Shown here: positions 1-6,152 of the stretch, piece after piece
Layout of the letters: every line of letters starts with the position of its first letter
How positions within the stretch are numbered: position 1 is the stretch's first letter
Assembly (NCBI GenBank): GCA_035293845.1
Contig: DATGMB010000117.1
Location: 1 to 25,219 of the forward strand
DNA from: DATGMB01 sp035293845
GTDB taxonomy: Bacteria; Acidobacteriota; Terriglobia; Bryobacterales; Bryobacteraceae
Reading direction: 5' to 3'
DNA: 25,219 nt
Notes under the pieces: model-generated
The model's input: only the letters and a program-made list of their open reading frames with translations
Database searches by the model: none
What the model was told of the DNA's origin: nothing
Program-made: the position numbers and the translations under genes

Positions 1-2
1 CA

Positions 3-245
3 CGGCGGTCCCCATCGGCCGCGACGCTTCTGCGTTATACACGTTGCGCTGGTGTATGCCCATTTTTTGCTCTCTACAGAGATCCAGCCCCCAAACCGGC
101 GGGCGTCGGCCGCCGTGGTCACGCCTGTGAGAAATGCGGGCTAGAAGGCACTTACGCGAACAGCATCAACGCGGCAGGAGTGATCGCGGGGTCGTACTTT
201 GACGCGAACGGATTCCAGCACGGCTTCCTCTTCCTGCCCAAATAG
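3..245 (+). CDS. C-terminal end of a HAF-repeat (extracellular repeat) protein, 5' part outside the window
   Basis: The frame is open from the left edge to TAG at 243-245. Its last ~33 residues contain GTYANSINAAG, then IAGSYFDANG and QHGFLF, which match the repeat found in HAF-type extracellular repeat proteins (IN-x-x-G-x-I-x-G-x-Y-x-D-x-x-G-x-x-HGF). These proteins are common in Acidobacteriota and are thought to be secreted or surface beta-repeat proteins of unknown role. The ~45 residues before the repeat do not look like HAF sequence and are rich in Arg and Cys, so the upstream part may be degenerate, frameshifted or recombined. No start can be assigned. The repeat call is fairly safe; that the whole frame is coding is uncertain. 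Confidence 0.45.
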   Translation, partial: RRSPSAATLLRYTRCAGVCPFFALYRDPAPKPAGVGRRGHACEKCGLEGTYANSINAAGVIAGSYFDANGFQHGFLFLPK

Positions 246-257
246 CGGCAGCCGGCG

Positions 258-614
258 CTAAAGCGGGTTGCGGAGGAACGCCAGCTCTTCGACGATGCGC
301 CCGCCGATCAGATGCTCCTGGATGATGCGCTCCAGAGCCTCGGGCGTGGCGGAGTGATACCAGACGCCTTCGGGGTAGACCAGCGCGATCGGGCCCTGCT
401 CGCAGATGCGCAGGCAGTTGGCCTTGGTGCGATAGACGCGGTCGAGCAGGCCGAGCTCGGCGAGCCGCCGCTTCAGGTAGTCCCACGATTCCAGGCCGGC
501 CTCTTTGGTGCAGCACTTGGGCTTGGTCTGGTCGCAGCAGAGGAAGATGTGCCGCCGGATGCCGGGAATCATCAATCCGGCGGCGATCTCGCGGAGGCGC
601 CCGGTATCGGCCAT
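258..614 (-). CDS. thioredoxin-like [2Fe-2S] ferredoxin domain protein
   Basis: This 118-residue protein has the cysteine layout of the thioredoxin-fold [2Fe-2S] ferredoxins: a CC pair at 26-27, a second at 34-35, and a CLRIC motif (C67, C71) followed by EQGP and VYPEGVWYH, a highly typical sequence for this family. Such proteins carry one [2Fe-2S] cluster and act as small soluble electron carriers or cluster-binding subunits; the partner here is unknown. ATG is at 612-614, one base beyond the stop of the FAH-family gene, so the two are surely co-transcribed and may be translationally coupled. It is the last gene of the minus-strand run from 5056. Family is confident, specific role is not. 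Confidence 0.88.
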   Translation of the reverse strand: MADTGRLREIAAGLMIPGIRRHIFLCCDQTKPKCCTKEAGLESWDYLKRRLAELGLLDRVYRTKANCLRICEQGPIALVYPEGVWYHSATPEALERIIQEHLIGGRIVEELAFLRNPL

Positions 615-615
615 G

Positions 616-1461
616 CTATTGGAGGGCAGCGGCGGTGTTGACCAACTCGCCGATTTCCGGGACCGCGATGGTCACGGTGTCGCCGGGGGCGAGCGCCGCC
701 TCCTGCGGCACGATGATGCCGGTGCCGGTCAGGACCACGGTGCCGGCGGGCACGCGGTTGGCGCGGGTGAGAAATTCGATCAGCTCGTCGATGCGGCGGT
801 GCAGGCGCGCGGTCGAGACGCTGCCGGAGAAGAGCGTCCGGCCGTCGCGGACGATGGTGCAGGTCATCTCGAGGTGGTAGGGGTCGGGCAGTTCGTCCGC
901 CGTGACGATCACGGGGCCGAGGGCGCAGCAGCCGTCGTAAAACTTGGATTGCGGGAGGTAGAGAGCATTTTCGCGCTCGATATCCCACGCGGAGACATCG
1001 TTGGCGAGCGTGTACCCGGCGACACGGCCGCCGCGGCCCAGCACCACCGCGAGCTCGGGCTCGGCGGCGGTGAATTTCGAGTCCGGGCGGATGCCGATAC
1101 ACTGGCCGGTCGCCACGCAGACCCGCGAAGTGCCTTTGAAGAAGATCTCCGGGCGGGCTTCGCGGTAGACGTGCGCGTACATGCCTTCGCGCGTGCCGTG
1201 CTCGGCGTCGCGGAAGGCGGCGCTGGCTTCATAGGTGCAGCCGCATCCCCAGACTTCGGGCGGACAGATGGGCAGCACCGGGGGGCGTTCCTCGCCGTGC
1301 CGGCTCGCGAGCTGCGCGGCAAGCTGCGAGAGCGGCTCGCCCTGAGTCTCCGCGCGCCGGATCAGGTCCAGCATATTATGCGCGGGGATGGGGCGGGCGC
1401 GCCCGCCTTCGAACACCGCGGCGATGATTCCGTTTTCGGTTTTGATTTGGCCAAGATGCAT
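616..1461 (-). CDS. fumarylacetoacetate hydrolase (FAH) family protein, possible 2-keto-3-deoxy-sugar-acid dehydratase
   Basis: 281 residues with the FAH fold. The divalent-metal signature is visible as E134 and E136 (AAEPELAVV) and D155 (LANDVSAWDIERE), with the WGCGCTYEAS and RPEIFFKG segments seen upstream of the active site. FAH-family enzymes cleave or dehydrate 2-oxo acids. Because the next gene upstream is an aldehyde dehydrogenase, and FAH-family dehydratases such as Caulobacter XylX or Sulfolobus KdaD act just before 2-oxoglutarate semialdehyde dehydrogenase, a role as 2-keto-3-deoxy-pentonate dehydratase is attractive but inferred. Alternatives are an acylpyruvase or an aromatic-catabolism hydrolase/isomerase. 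ATG start at 1459-1461. It is separated from the dehydrogenase by a repeat-bearing 75-bp gap and lies one base from the ferredoxin gene. Confidence 0.88.
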   Translation of the reverse strand: MHLGQIKTENGIIAAVFEGGRARPIPAHNMLDLIRRAETQGEPLSQLAAQLASRHGEERPPVLPICPPEVWGCGCTYEASAAFRDAEHGTREGMYAHVYREARPEIFFKGTSRVCVATGQCIGIRPDSKFTAAEPELAVVLGRGGRVAGYTLANDVSAWDIERENALYLPQSKFYDGCCALGPVIVTADELPDPYHLEMTCTIVRDGRTLFSGSVSTARLHRRIDELIEFLTRANRVPAGTVVLTGTGIIVPQEAALAPGDTVTIAVPEIGELVNTAAALQ

Positions 1462-1470
1462 AAATGAAGA

Positions 1471-1535
1471 AGTCAGGAGTCAGGAGACAGAAGTCAGAAT
1501 GCAAACGCACGCGGCGCGCTCCTGACTCCTGTCTC
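1471..1535. repeat. intergenic AGTCAGG-type direct repeats with a 13-bp perfect inverted repeat
   Basis: The gap between the aldehyde dehydrogenase stop and the FAH-family start carries short tandem units of the form AGTCAGGA, AGTCAGGA, GACAGA, AGTCAGA. The unit CAGGAGTCAGGAG at 1474-1486 recurs exactly in inverted form at 1519-1531, with a 32-base loop. It could fold as a long hairpin in the transcript, acting as an attenuator or RNA-stability element between the two genes. Short AGTCAGG-like intergenic repeats occur in several bacterial groups; whether this is a genome-wide family here cannot be seen from one copy. Confidence 0.7.
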
Positions 1536-1536
1536 C

Positions 1537-2988
1537 CTAGTATTTCAGATAAACCGTCTTGTAATCGCTATAAAACTCCAGGGCGGCGGGGCCCTGTTCC
1601 TTGGGGCCGAAGCTCGAGTCTTTCGTGCCGCCGAACGGGAGCTGGTATTCGACGCCGGCGCTCGGCAGGTTCACCGTCAGCAGGCCGGCTTCGGCGCGGT
1701 AGATGTATTCGAAGGCGCGCGAAAGATTCGTCGTTTGGATGGACGACGAGAGGCCGAAGGGGATGGCGTTGGCGATGCGCATGGCGTCCTCGAAATCGCG
1801 AGCGCGCATGATCGCGAGCACCGGGCCGAAGATCTCTTCCCGAGCGATGGTGTGGTCCTCCGTGACATCGGCGAAAACCGTTGGCTCGACGAACCAGCCC
1901 TTGGCGAGGCCGTTTTCGGACAGGCGCCGGCCGCCGCACTTCGGTTCGCCCGATTCCTTGCGGCCGATTTCGATATAGCGAAGCACGGTCTCCATCTGCC
2001 CGCGGTCGACGCACGGCCCGATTTCGATGCCGGGCTGCATGCCGTCGCCGACTTTCAGACGCCGCGCGCGCTCGGCCACGGCCTCGACGAAGCGGTCGTA
2101 GATGGCGTCCTCGACTATGGCCCGGCTGGTGGCGGTGCACTTCTGGCCGGTCGAGAAAAACGCCGCATTGACCACGTTTTCGACCGCGCGGGGGAAATCG
2201 GCGTCGGCGAGCACGATGGTGGGATTTTTGCCGCCCATTTCGAGTTGGATGCGCAGGCGGCGGCGCGAGGCCTCGCCGTGCAGCCAGTTGCCGATATCGC
2301 AGGAGCCGGTGAAGGAAACCGCGCGCAGCGGCGCAGCGTTGACCAGCGCGCTGCCGAGCTCGCCGCCGGGGCCGGCCACAAAATTGACGACGCCCTTGGG
2401 GATGCCCGCTTCGTGCAGCGCTTCGACGATGCGCCACGCGCTGAGCGGCGCGGCGGAGGCGGGCTTCAGCACCACCGTGTTGCCGCAAATCAGCGCGGGC
2501 GCGAGTTTCCAGGCGGGAATGGCGCTCGGGAAATTCCACGGCGTGACCAGACCCACGACGCCGATCGGCTTGCGGATGGCGAACATGTGGACGCGGTCGC
2601 GCTCGGAAGGCGCGAGCAGGCCGGGAAGCCGCGAGCCCTCGCCGGCAAAGTAGCGGAAGATGTTGATCGAGCGGCGCACCTCGCCCTTGGCTTCGGGCAG
2701 CGTCTTGCCTTCCTCGCGCGTCATTTCGGCGGCGATCTGCTCGAAGCGGCTGTCGAGGATGGCGGCGGCTTTGAAAAGGATCTCGCCGCGCCCGGGGGCG
2801 CTCATCGCGCTCCAGGACGGCAGAGCCGCGGCGGCCGCGGCCGCGGCATCTTCCACGTCGCGCGCCGCCCCGCGCACGAAGCAGCCGATCACCTCATCGG
2901 TGTTCGCGGGGTTGCGATTTTCGAATGTCTCGGGGCGTTTGATCCATTCGCCCCCGATGTAGTTGGCAAAGATCGGTGTCATAGTCAT
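1537..2988 (-). CDS. aldehyde dehydrogenase, possibly 2-oxoglutarate semialdehyde dehydrogenase
   Basis: A full-length 483-residue NAD(P)+-dependent aldehyde dehydrogenase. Seen: the oxyanion Asn in TPWNFPSAIP (N152), the cofactor Lys in VLKPAS (K175), the FTGS cofactor turn (~226-229), the general-base Glu in LEMGGKNP (E250), the nucleophile Cys in STGQKCTA (C284), and EEIFGPVL near residue 385. It oxidises an aldehyde to a carboxylic acid in the cytoplasm. Similarity in style to succinate- and 2-oxoglutarate-semialdehyde dehydrogenases, plus the FAH-family neighbour, suggests an end step of sugar-acid oxidation (inference). ATG at 2986-2988 overlaps the lemA stop as ATGA; a second in-frame ATG lies two codons later. 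Confidence 0.92.
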   Translation of the reverse strand: MTMTPIFANYIGGEWIKRPETFENRNPANTDEVIGCFVRGAARDVEDAAAAAAAALPSWSAMSAPGRGEILFKAAAILDSRFEQIAAEMTREEGKTLPEAKGEVRRSINIFRYFAGEGSRLPGLLAPSERDRVHMFAIRKPIGVVGLVTPWNFPSAIPAWKLAPALICGNTVVLKPASAAPLSAWRIVEALHEAGIPKGVVNFVAGPGGELGSALVNAAPLRAVSFTGSCDIGNWLHGEASRRRLRIQLEMGGKNPTIVLADADFPRAVENVVNAAFFSTGQKCTATSRAIVEDAIYDRFVEAVAERARRLKVGDGMQPGIEIGPCVDRGQMETVLRYIEIGRKESGEPKCGGRRLSENGLAKGWFVEPTVFADVTEDHTIAREEIFGPVLAIMRARDFEDAMRIANAIPFGLSSSIQTTNLSRAFEYIYRAEAGLLTVNLPSAGVEYQLPFGGTKDSSFGPKEQGPAALEFYSDYKTVYLKY

Positions 2989-3482
2989 TTTCCGGTTGCG
3001 GTGGGGAGATAAGCGTCATCGCGGCTGAAGCCGGCGATGGCGGCCACGATATTGTCCGGGAAGTGCTGGATCGCGGCGTTGTAGTGCTCGAGCATTTCGT
3101 TGTAGCGGCGGCGCTCGACATCGATGCGGTCCTCGGCATCGGAAAGGCGCTGCCGCGTGGCGGCGGGCTCGCTGCGGGGCAGCCGGTCCAACAGCGCCGA
3201 GAGCCGCTCGTTGGCGCGGATTTTATCGGCGGGCGTGGCGGCGGCTTCGAGCGCCGCGGCGGCGGCGTGGAGCTGCTTCCAGAGAGCCGCATCGGCAGCG
3301 GTCGCAGGCTGCAGGCTGGTGACAAGGTCGGCGCGGCCTTCGAGGGCCAGATCCACCTGCGCCCATTCCGAGGCGATGGCCTCGCGCTGGCGCACCAGCC
3401 GCTCCCGCGCGGAACGGAACGTAGTCCAGAAGGCGATGGCGAGCACGCAGACAACGAAAATGAGGATGACGGCGATCCTCAC
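2985..3482 (-). CDS. lemA: LemA family protein
   Basis: 165 residues: an N-terminal membrane anchor (residues ~1-18, hydrophobic IAVILIFVVCVLAIAFW), then a helical, coiled-coil-like region, then the family hallmark RYNEMLEHYNAAIQHFPDN near residues 128-148. LemA proteins are membrane-anchored four-helix proteins with the bulk outside the cytoplasm (N-out); function is unsettled. They are commonly found beside TPM-domain proteins, as here, with a nucleotidyltransferase-like gene in between. Start is ATG at 3480-3482, about 30 bases after the nucleotidyltransferase gene. The TGA overlaps the dehydrogenase ATG by four bases, an unexpected coupling of an envelope gene with a catabolic enzyme. Confidence 0.88.
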   Translation of the reverse strand: MRIAVILIFVVCVLAIAFWTTFRSARERLVRQREAIASEWAQVDLALEGRADLVTSLQPATAADAALWKQLHAAAAALEAAATPADKIRANERLSALLDRLPRSEPAATRQRLSDAEDRIDVERRRYNEMLEHYNAAIQHFPDNIVAAIAGFSRDDAYLPTATGK

Positions 3483-3512
3483 GGCAGGCCTCCGGTCGCA
3501 CGGCGCCGCACG

Positions 3513-4229
3513 CTACTTCTCCAGCCGGTCCACGGCATCGATCACGGCTCCGATGCCGGCGAGGTAGGCATCGAGCAGACCCACGGGGTCGATGTCCCGC
3601 GGTTTGGCGCGCTCCTCCCGCAGATCCAGCAGGCGGTCGAACGCGCCGGAATCGACGCCGAACAGCGCCGAGACGGAGGCCACCACGTCGCGCTTGCGGG
3701 CCGGCGGCTCGACGCCGTGCAGGGCCAGGGCGTGGCGGAACAGCACGCAGAATGTGCCCACGGAATCGGCCAGCAGGCGGCGCAACTGGTCGGGCTCGGA
3801 GAGGGCGCCCGCGGCTTTCTGCCGGAGGCGCAGCAGCTTGGCGCGGAGGTCATGCTCCACCTGCGCGCGGTAGAAGGCATCGCTGACCGCGAGGCCGGCG
3901 GTGACATCCTTGCCGAACAGGATGCGATGGTGCCGCAGGATGTCGCGGATTTCGATGGCGAAGCAATCGCCGGAACGCGCCAGCTCGGCCTCGGTGAGCA
4001 GCAGAGGCGAAGGGCTGTCGTGCCCGCGCCACCATTGGAAGACCGGTTCGCTCGCCGCCAGCTCGCGGCGGGTGATTTCGGTGAGGACGCAGAGGACGTT
4101 GTAGTCCGAGAACTTCGCCTGGCGGTCGCCGGCGGCGGCCGAGCCGTAGAGGACCACGGAAACCAGGCGCTCGCCGAAGGCGCGCTGCAGTTTGGCCACC
4201 AGTTGTTCGAGAACCTTATCCATATGCAT
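3513..4229 (-). CDS. nucleotidyltransferase-fold protein with altered catalytic motif
   Basis: 238 residues. The first ~110 residues look like a minimal nucleotidyltransferase domain: VVLYGSAAAGD (G29, S30) followed by FSDYNVLCVL, where the usual D-x-D/E metal pair appears as D42-Y-N44. The second acidic residue is therefore Asn, which would weaken or abolish normal metal-dependent transfer. The C-terminal half is helical, with a stretch resembling HEPN-like or substrate-binding helices, though no RxxxxH motif stands out. It lies between the TPM-domain and LemA genes on the same strand, with gaps of 32 and 30 bases, and so is probably part of one membrane-linked operon. Substrate unknown. Confidence 0.75.
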   Translation of the reverse strand: MHMDKVLEQLVAKLQRAFGERLVSVVLYGSAAAGDRQAKFSDYNVLCVLTEITRRELAASEPVFQWWRGHDSPSPLLLTEAELARSGDCFAIEIRDILRHHRILFGKDVTAGLAVSDAFYRAQVEHDLRAKLLRLRQKAAGALSEPDQLRRLLADSVGTFCVLFRHALALHGVEPPARKRDVVASVSALFGVDSGAFDRLLDLREERAKPRDIDPVGLLDAYLAGIGAVIDAVDRLEK

Positions 4230-4261
4230 CGGAAGCCGCGCTCACGGCCGCGGCTTGAGGC

Positions 4262-5056
4262 CTACCAATCGCCGGATGCGCCTCCGCCGCCGAAATCGCC
4301 GCCGCCGAAACCGCCGAAGCTGTCGCCGGAATCGTAGCCGCCGAAACCACCCGAGCCGCGGCTTCCCCAGGTCGAGCGACCCATCATGCTGCCGAGGATG
4401 AGCCAGGGGAGGAATCCGCCGCCGCCCCATCCGCCGCCGCCGTATCCGCGCGGAGCGCCCGAAAAGAGCAGCCACACCAGCAGCAGCGCGCCGCCCACCA
4501 GGACGGGCCACGGCAGCCAGTCCCAAACGCTGCGCTGGACCCGGTGCGGCAGAGCCGGAGCCTGGATCGTGACGTGCCGAGCTTTTGCGATGGTGTTGCC
4601 GATGGTGGAGGCGGCGGCCATCAGGGCATCGCCATAGCGCTCGCGCCTCAGGGCGGGGCGCATCTCCGAGAGGATATCGCCGGCCATCGAATCCGGCAGG
4701 ACGGACTGCAGCCCGGAACCGACCTCCAGGCGCGAGCGGCGGTCCTGGATCGCGAGCAGCAGCAGCACGCCGTCGTTTTCGCCCTTTCGGCCGACGCCCC
4801 AGGCGCGCGCCATATCGTAGGCGACGTCCGCGATCGGCTCGCCTTCGAGCGACGGCACGGTCACCAGCGCGATCTGCGCTTTCGTCGCGTGTTCGACCGC
4901 GGCGCAGTAGGCATTCAGTTGGGCGCGGCTGGCGGGGTCGATCACTTTGGCGAAATCGCTGACGTAGCCTTCTGGTTTGTAGGCCGTCCAGTCGACGGCC
5001 GATCCGGCCGCGGCGCATAAGAGAAGGCATGCACCCCGGCGGAGCAGGTTCTTCAT
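4262..5056 (-). CDS. TPM domain-containing protein (YgcG type) with glycine-rich C-terminus
   Basis: 264 residues with a signal peptide (residues ~1-20), a TPM domain (about 25-150, including YVSDFAKVIDPASRAQL, VTVPSLEGEPI and GVLLLLAIQDRRSRLEVG), a single membrane segment around 185-200 (PVLVGGALLLVWLLF), and a long Gly/Ser/Asp-rich tail containing repeated GGFGG and GGGDFGGGG. This architecture is typical of YgcG-type proteins that pair with LemA. The TPM domain probably faces the periplasm. First gene of the minus-strand run; start ATG at 5054-5056. Function unknown beyond an envelope role. Confidence 0.87.
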   Translation of the reverse strand: MKNLLRRGACLLLCAAAGSAVDWTAYKPEGYVSDFAKVIDPASRAQLNAYCAAVEHATKAQIALVTVPSLEGEPIADVAYDMARAWGVGRKGENDGVLLLLAIQDRRSRLEVGSGLQSVLPDSMAGDILSEMRPALRRERYGDALMAAASTIGNTIAKARHVTIQAPALPHRVQRSVWDWLPWPVLVGGALLLVWLLFSGAPRGYGGGGWGGGGFLPWLILGSMMGRSTWGSRGSGGFGGYDSGDSFGGFGGGDFGGGGASGDW

Positions 5057-5143
5057 CTCGAAGATTCAGTGTACTACGCGCTGAAAGAGATTCGGCGAGC
5101 CGGGCCTGCCCGGTGGGTATGGTGCCGGGCGGGGCTGTTCTGG

Positions 5144-5149
5144 TAAAAT
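5144..5149 (+). promoter_or_regulatory. candidate -10 element of the tRNA-Gln promoter
   Basis: TAAAAT (5 of 6 matches to TATAAT) lies 11 bases upstream of the tRNA first base, a fitting distance for a short-leader tRNA promoter. No convincing -35 hexamer was found upstream, so this is a modest call. Confidence 0.4.
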
Positions 5150-5160
5150 TGAGTTTGCGT

Positions 5161-5234
5161 TGGGACGTCGTCTAACGGTAAGACTGCAGACTCTGGATCT
5201 GCGTATCGGGGTTCGAATCCCTGCGTCCCAGCCA
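5161..5234 (+). tRNA. tRNA-Gln (anticodon CUG), CCA encoded
   Basis: A full cloverleaf can be drawn. Acceptor stem TGGGACG pairs with CGTCCCA (5224-5230). The D arm has GTCT/AGAC. The anticodon arm GCAGA/TCTGC encloses the loop CTCTGGA, with anticodon CTG at 5193-5195 reading CAG. The T arm CGGGG/CCCTG encloses TTCGAAT, and the discriminator is G5231. The CCA end at 5232-5234 is encoded. U at position 1 is normal for glutamine tRNAs. The 3' end (from 5211) is duplicated 810 bases downstream. Confidence 0.96.
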
Positions 5235-5244
5235 AACATTCCTC
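5211..5244 (+). repeat. direct repeat copy 1 (tRNA-Gln 3' end, attL-like)
   Basis: The T-loop, 3' acceptor strand, CCA and ten bases beyond are repeated at 6021-6054 at a constant offset of 810 bases, with three mismatches in 34. tRNA 3' ends are favoured integration sites for tyrosine-recombinase elements, and the pattern of intact tRNA plus distal 3' fragment is the usual mark of an island. No integrase gene lies between the copies. Confidence 0.75.
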
Positions 5245-5260
5245 GGCAGTTGCTGAGTTT
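5242..5260 (+). terminator. weak hairpin after tRNA-Gln
   Basis: CTCGGC and GCTGAG can pair (one G-U pair) around the loop AGTT, followed by TTT. It could end tRNA transcription, but the stem is short and the T run is brief. Confidence 0.3.
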
Positions 5261-5311
5261 CCTGAAAATCTGAACCCGAGCTTTGTTGCGGCTGTACCGG
5301 ATCCTGAGGCG

Positions 5312-5605
5312 CTATGGCCGATGAATCGCCTCCACAGCCAGGCGTGGCTCGTGCGCGATGATGCGCAAAAGGGCGGCCGCCGGTCCCGTCGGGCGGCGAC
5401 GGTCCTGCTCCCAGTTCTGCAAGGTCTTCACGCTGACACCAATCAGCCGCGCGAACTCCGACTGTGAGAGGCTGGTACGTTCGCGGATGGCCCGGATACC
5501 CGAGGACCCGACTTCAAATCGGCGCGAAGCTTTCCTCCGACCGCGGAGAATCGCACCCCCTTCGCGCACGCTTCCCAGCAGTTCTTCAAACATTTTCGGC
5601 TTCAT
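5312..5605 (-). CDS. HTH-domain antitoxin, HigA/NadS-like
   Basis: 97 residues from the ATG at 5603-5605 (MKPKMFEELLGSVREGGAILRG). An in-frame start ten codons earlier would add a poorly conserved arginine/serine-rich extension. The protein has an N-terminal segment typical of NadS/HigA-2-like antitoxins and a Cro/C1-type helix-turn-helix: TSLSQSEFARLIGVSVKTLQ, then NWEQDRRRPTGPA. It should neutralise the upstream-encoded toxin and bind the operator at 5931-5949. The gene overlaps the toxin gene by 20 bases, a toxin-first order typical of higBA. The family is clear; the exact subfamily is from memory. Confidence 0.88.
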   Translation of the reverse strand: MKPKMFEELLGSVREGGAILRGRRKASRRFEVGSSGIRAIRERTSLSQSEFARLIGVSVKTLQNWEQDRRRPTGPAAALLRIIAHEPRLAVEAIHRP

Positions 5606-5921
5606 CCCTGAACTCCTCTTTGACGACCTTGGCAAGCTGGGCCGCCTGCGTTGGCGTCAAATCGGCCGACACGTTCTTCGCGTAGGCAAAAAGCAAAAGA
5701 ATCACGTTTTTCCGGACCGCCCAGTAATAGATTACGCGCGCACCGCCGCGCTTGCCACGCGATCCAACTGCCACGCGAATCTTTCTTACTCCGCCGCCAC
5801 CTTTGATGAGAGCGCCGAGACCCGGGTTCGCTGCGAGCCGGGACTGAAATGCCCCATACTCTTCATCGCTGAGCAGAGCCGTGATCTGCCTCGTAAAGGT
5901 GGAAGTCTCGATGAGCTCCAC
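5586..5921 (-). CDS. RelE/HigB-like toxin of a type II toxin-antitoxin pair
   Basis: 111 residues matching the RelE/HigB-2-like mRNA-interferase group: IETSTFTRQITALLSDEEY at the start, LGALIKGGGGVRKIRVA, a basic RGKRGGARVIYYW strand, and LLLFAYAKN followed by DLTPTQAAQLAKVVKEEF. Such toxins cleave mRNA at the ribosome, the RGKRGG segment supplying basic residues. The start is GTG at 5919-5921; there is no ATG at this end and family alignment supports this start. A strong promoter lies so close that the transcript may begin at or almost at the GTG. Likely functional: no stop or frameshift seen. Confidence 0.88.
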   Translation of the reverse strand: MELIETSTFTRQITALLSDEEYGAFQSRLAANPGLGALIKGGGGVRKIRVAVGSRGKRGGARVIYYWAVRKNVILLLFAYAKNVSADLTPTQAAQLAKVVKEEFRDEAENV

Positions 5922-5928
5922 CTACCCC

Positions 5929-5957
5929 ATTATCCGCCATTGGCGGATAGCGGTCAA
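5929..5957 (-). promoter_or_regulatory. higBA-like promoter with a 19-bp palindromic operator in its spacer
   Basis: On the minus strand: TTGACC (5952-5957, 5 of 6 to the -35 consensus), a spacer of exactly 17 bases, and GATAAT (5929-5934, 5 of 6 to the -10). The perfect palindrome TATCCGCCA-T-TGGCGGATA (5931-5949) fills most of the spacer and overlaps the -10, an ideal place for an autorepressing antitoxin. The expected transcription start is around 5921-5923, at the toxin GTG, implying a leaderless or nearly leaderless mRNA. Confidence 0.8.
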
Positions 5958-6020
5958 GGCAGCGCGTCCTCCTCGGTGGCCAATGCGCGATTGTCGCTAT
6001 TGCGGGCTGTGTGGTACGCG

Positions 6021-6054
6021 GTTCGAATCTCTGCGTCCCAGCCAACCCTTCCTC
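6021..6054 (+). repeat. direct repeat copy 2 (orphan tRNA-Gln 3' fragment, attR-like)
   Basis: This copy begins at GTTCGAAT, ends ten bases beyond CCA and matches 5211-5244 at 31 of 34 positions. Nothing upstream of it can fold into the rest of a tRNA, and a C-to-T change at 6030 weakens the T stem, so this is a fragment and not a second tRNA. It closes the 810-base segment holding the toxin-antitoxin pair. Confidence 0.75.
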
Positions 6055-6152
6055 AGGCCTACCCAACGCTAAGACAGATCCAGATTCAGTAAGCGGTGCG
6101 GAGGCTCCTCTTCGAATCGCAATGGCCGCCACTGCAGCGGCCGCCGCTGCCC

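Noticed and set aside
1735..3012. 425-codon open frame on the plus strand
   Set aside because: Antisense to the aldehyde dehydrogenase with its intact catalytic residues; composition typical of a shadow frame.
5960..6045. A second tRNA gene ending at 6043
   Set aside because: Only the T loop and 3' acceptor strand are present; no D arm, anticodon arm or 5' acceptor strand can be drawn upstream.
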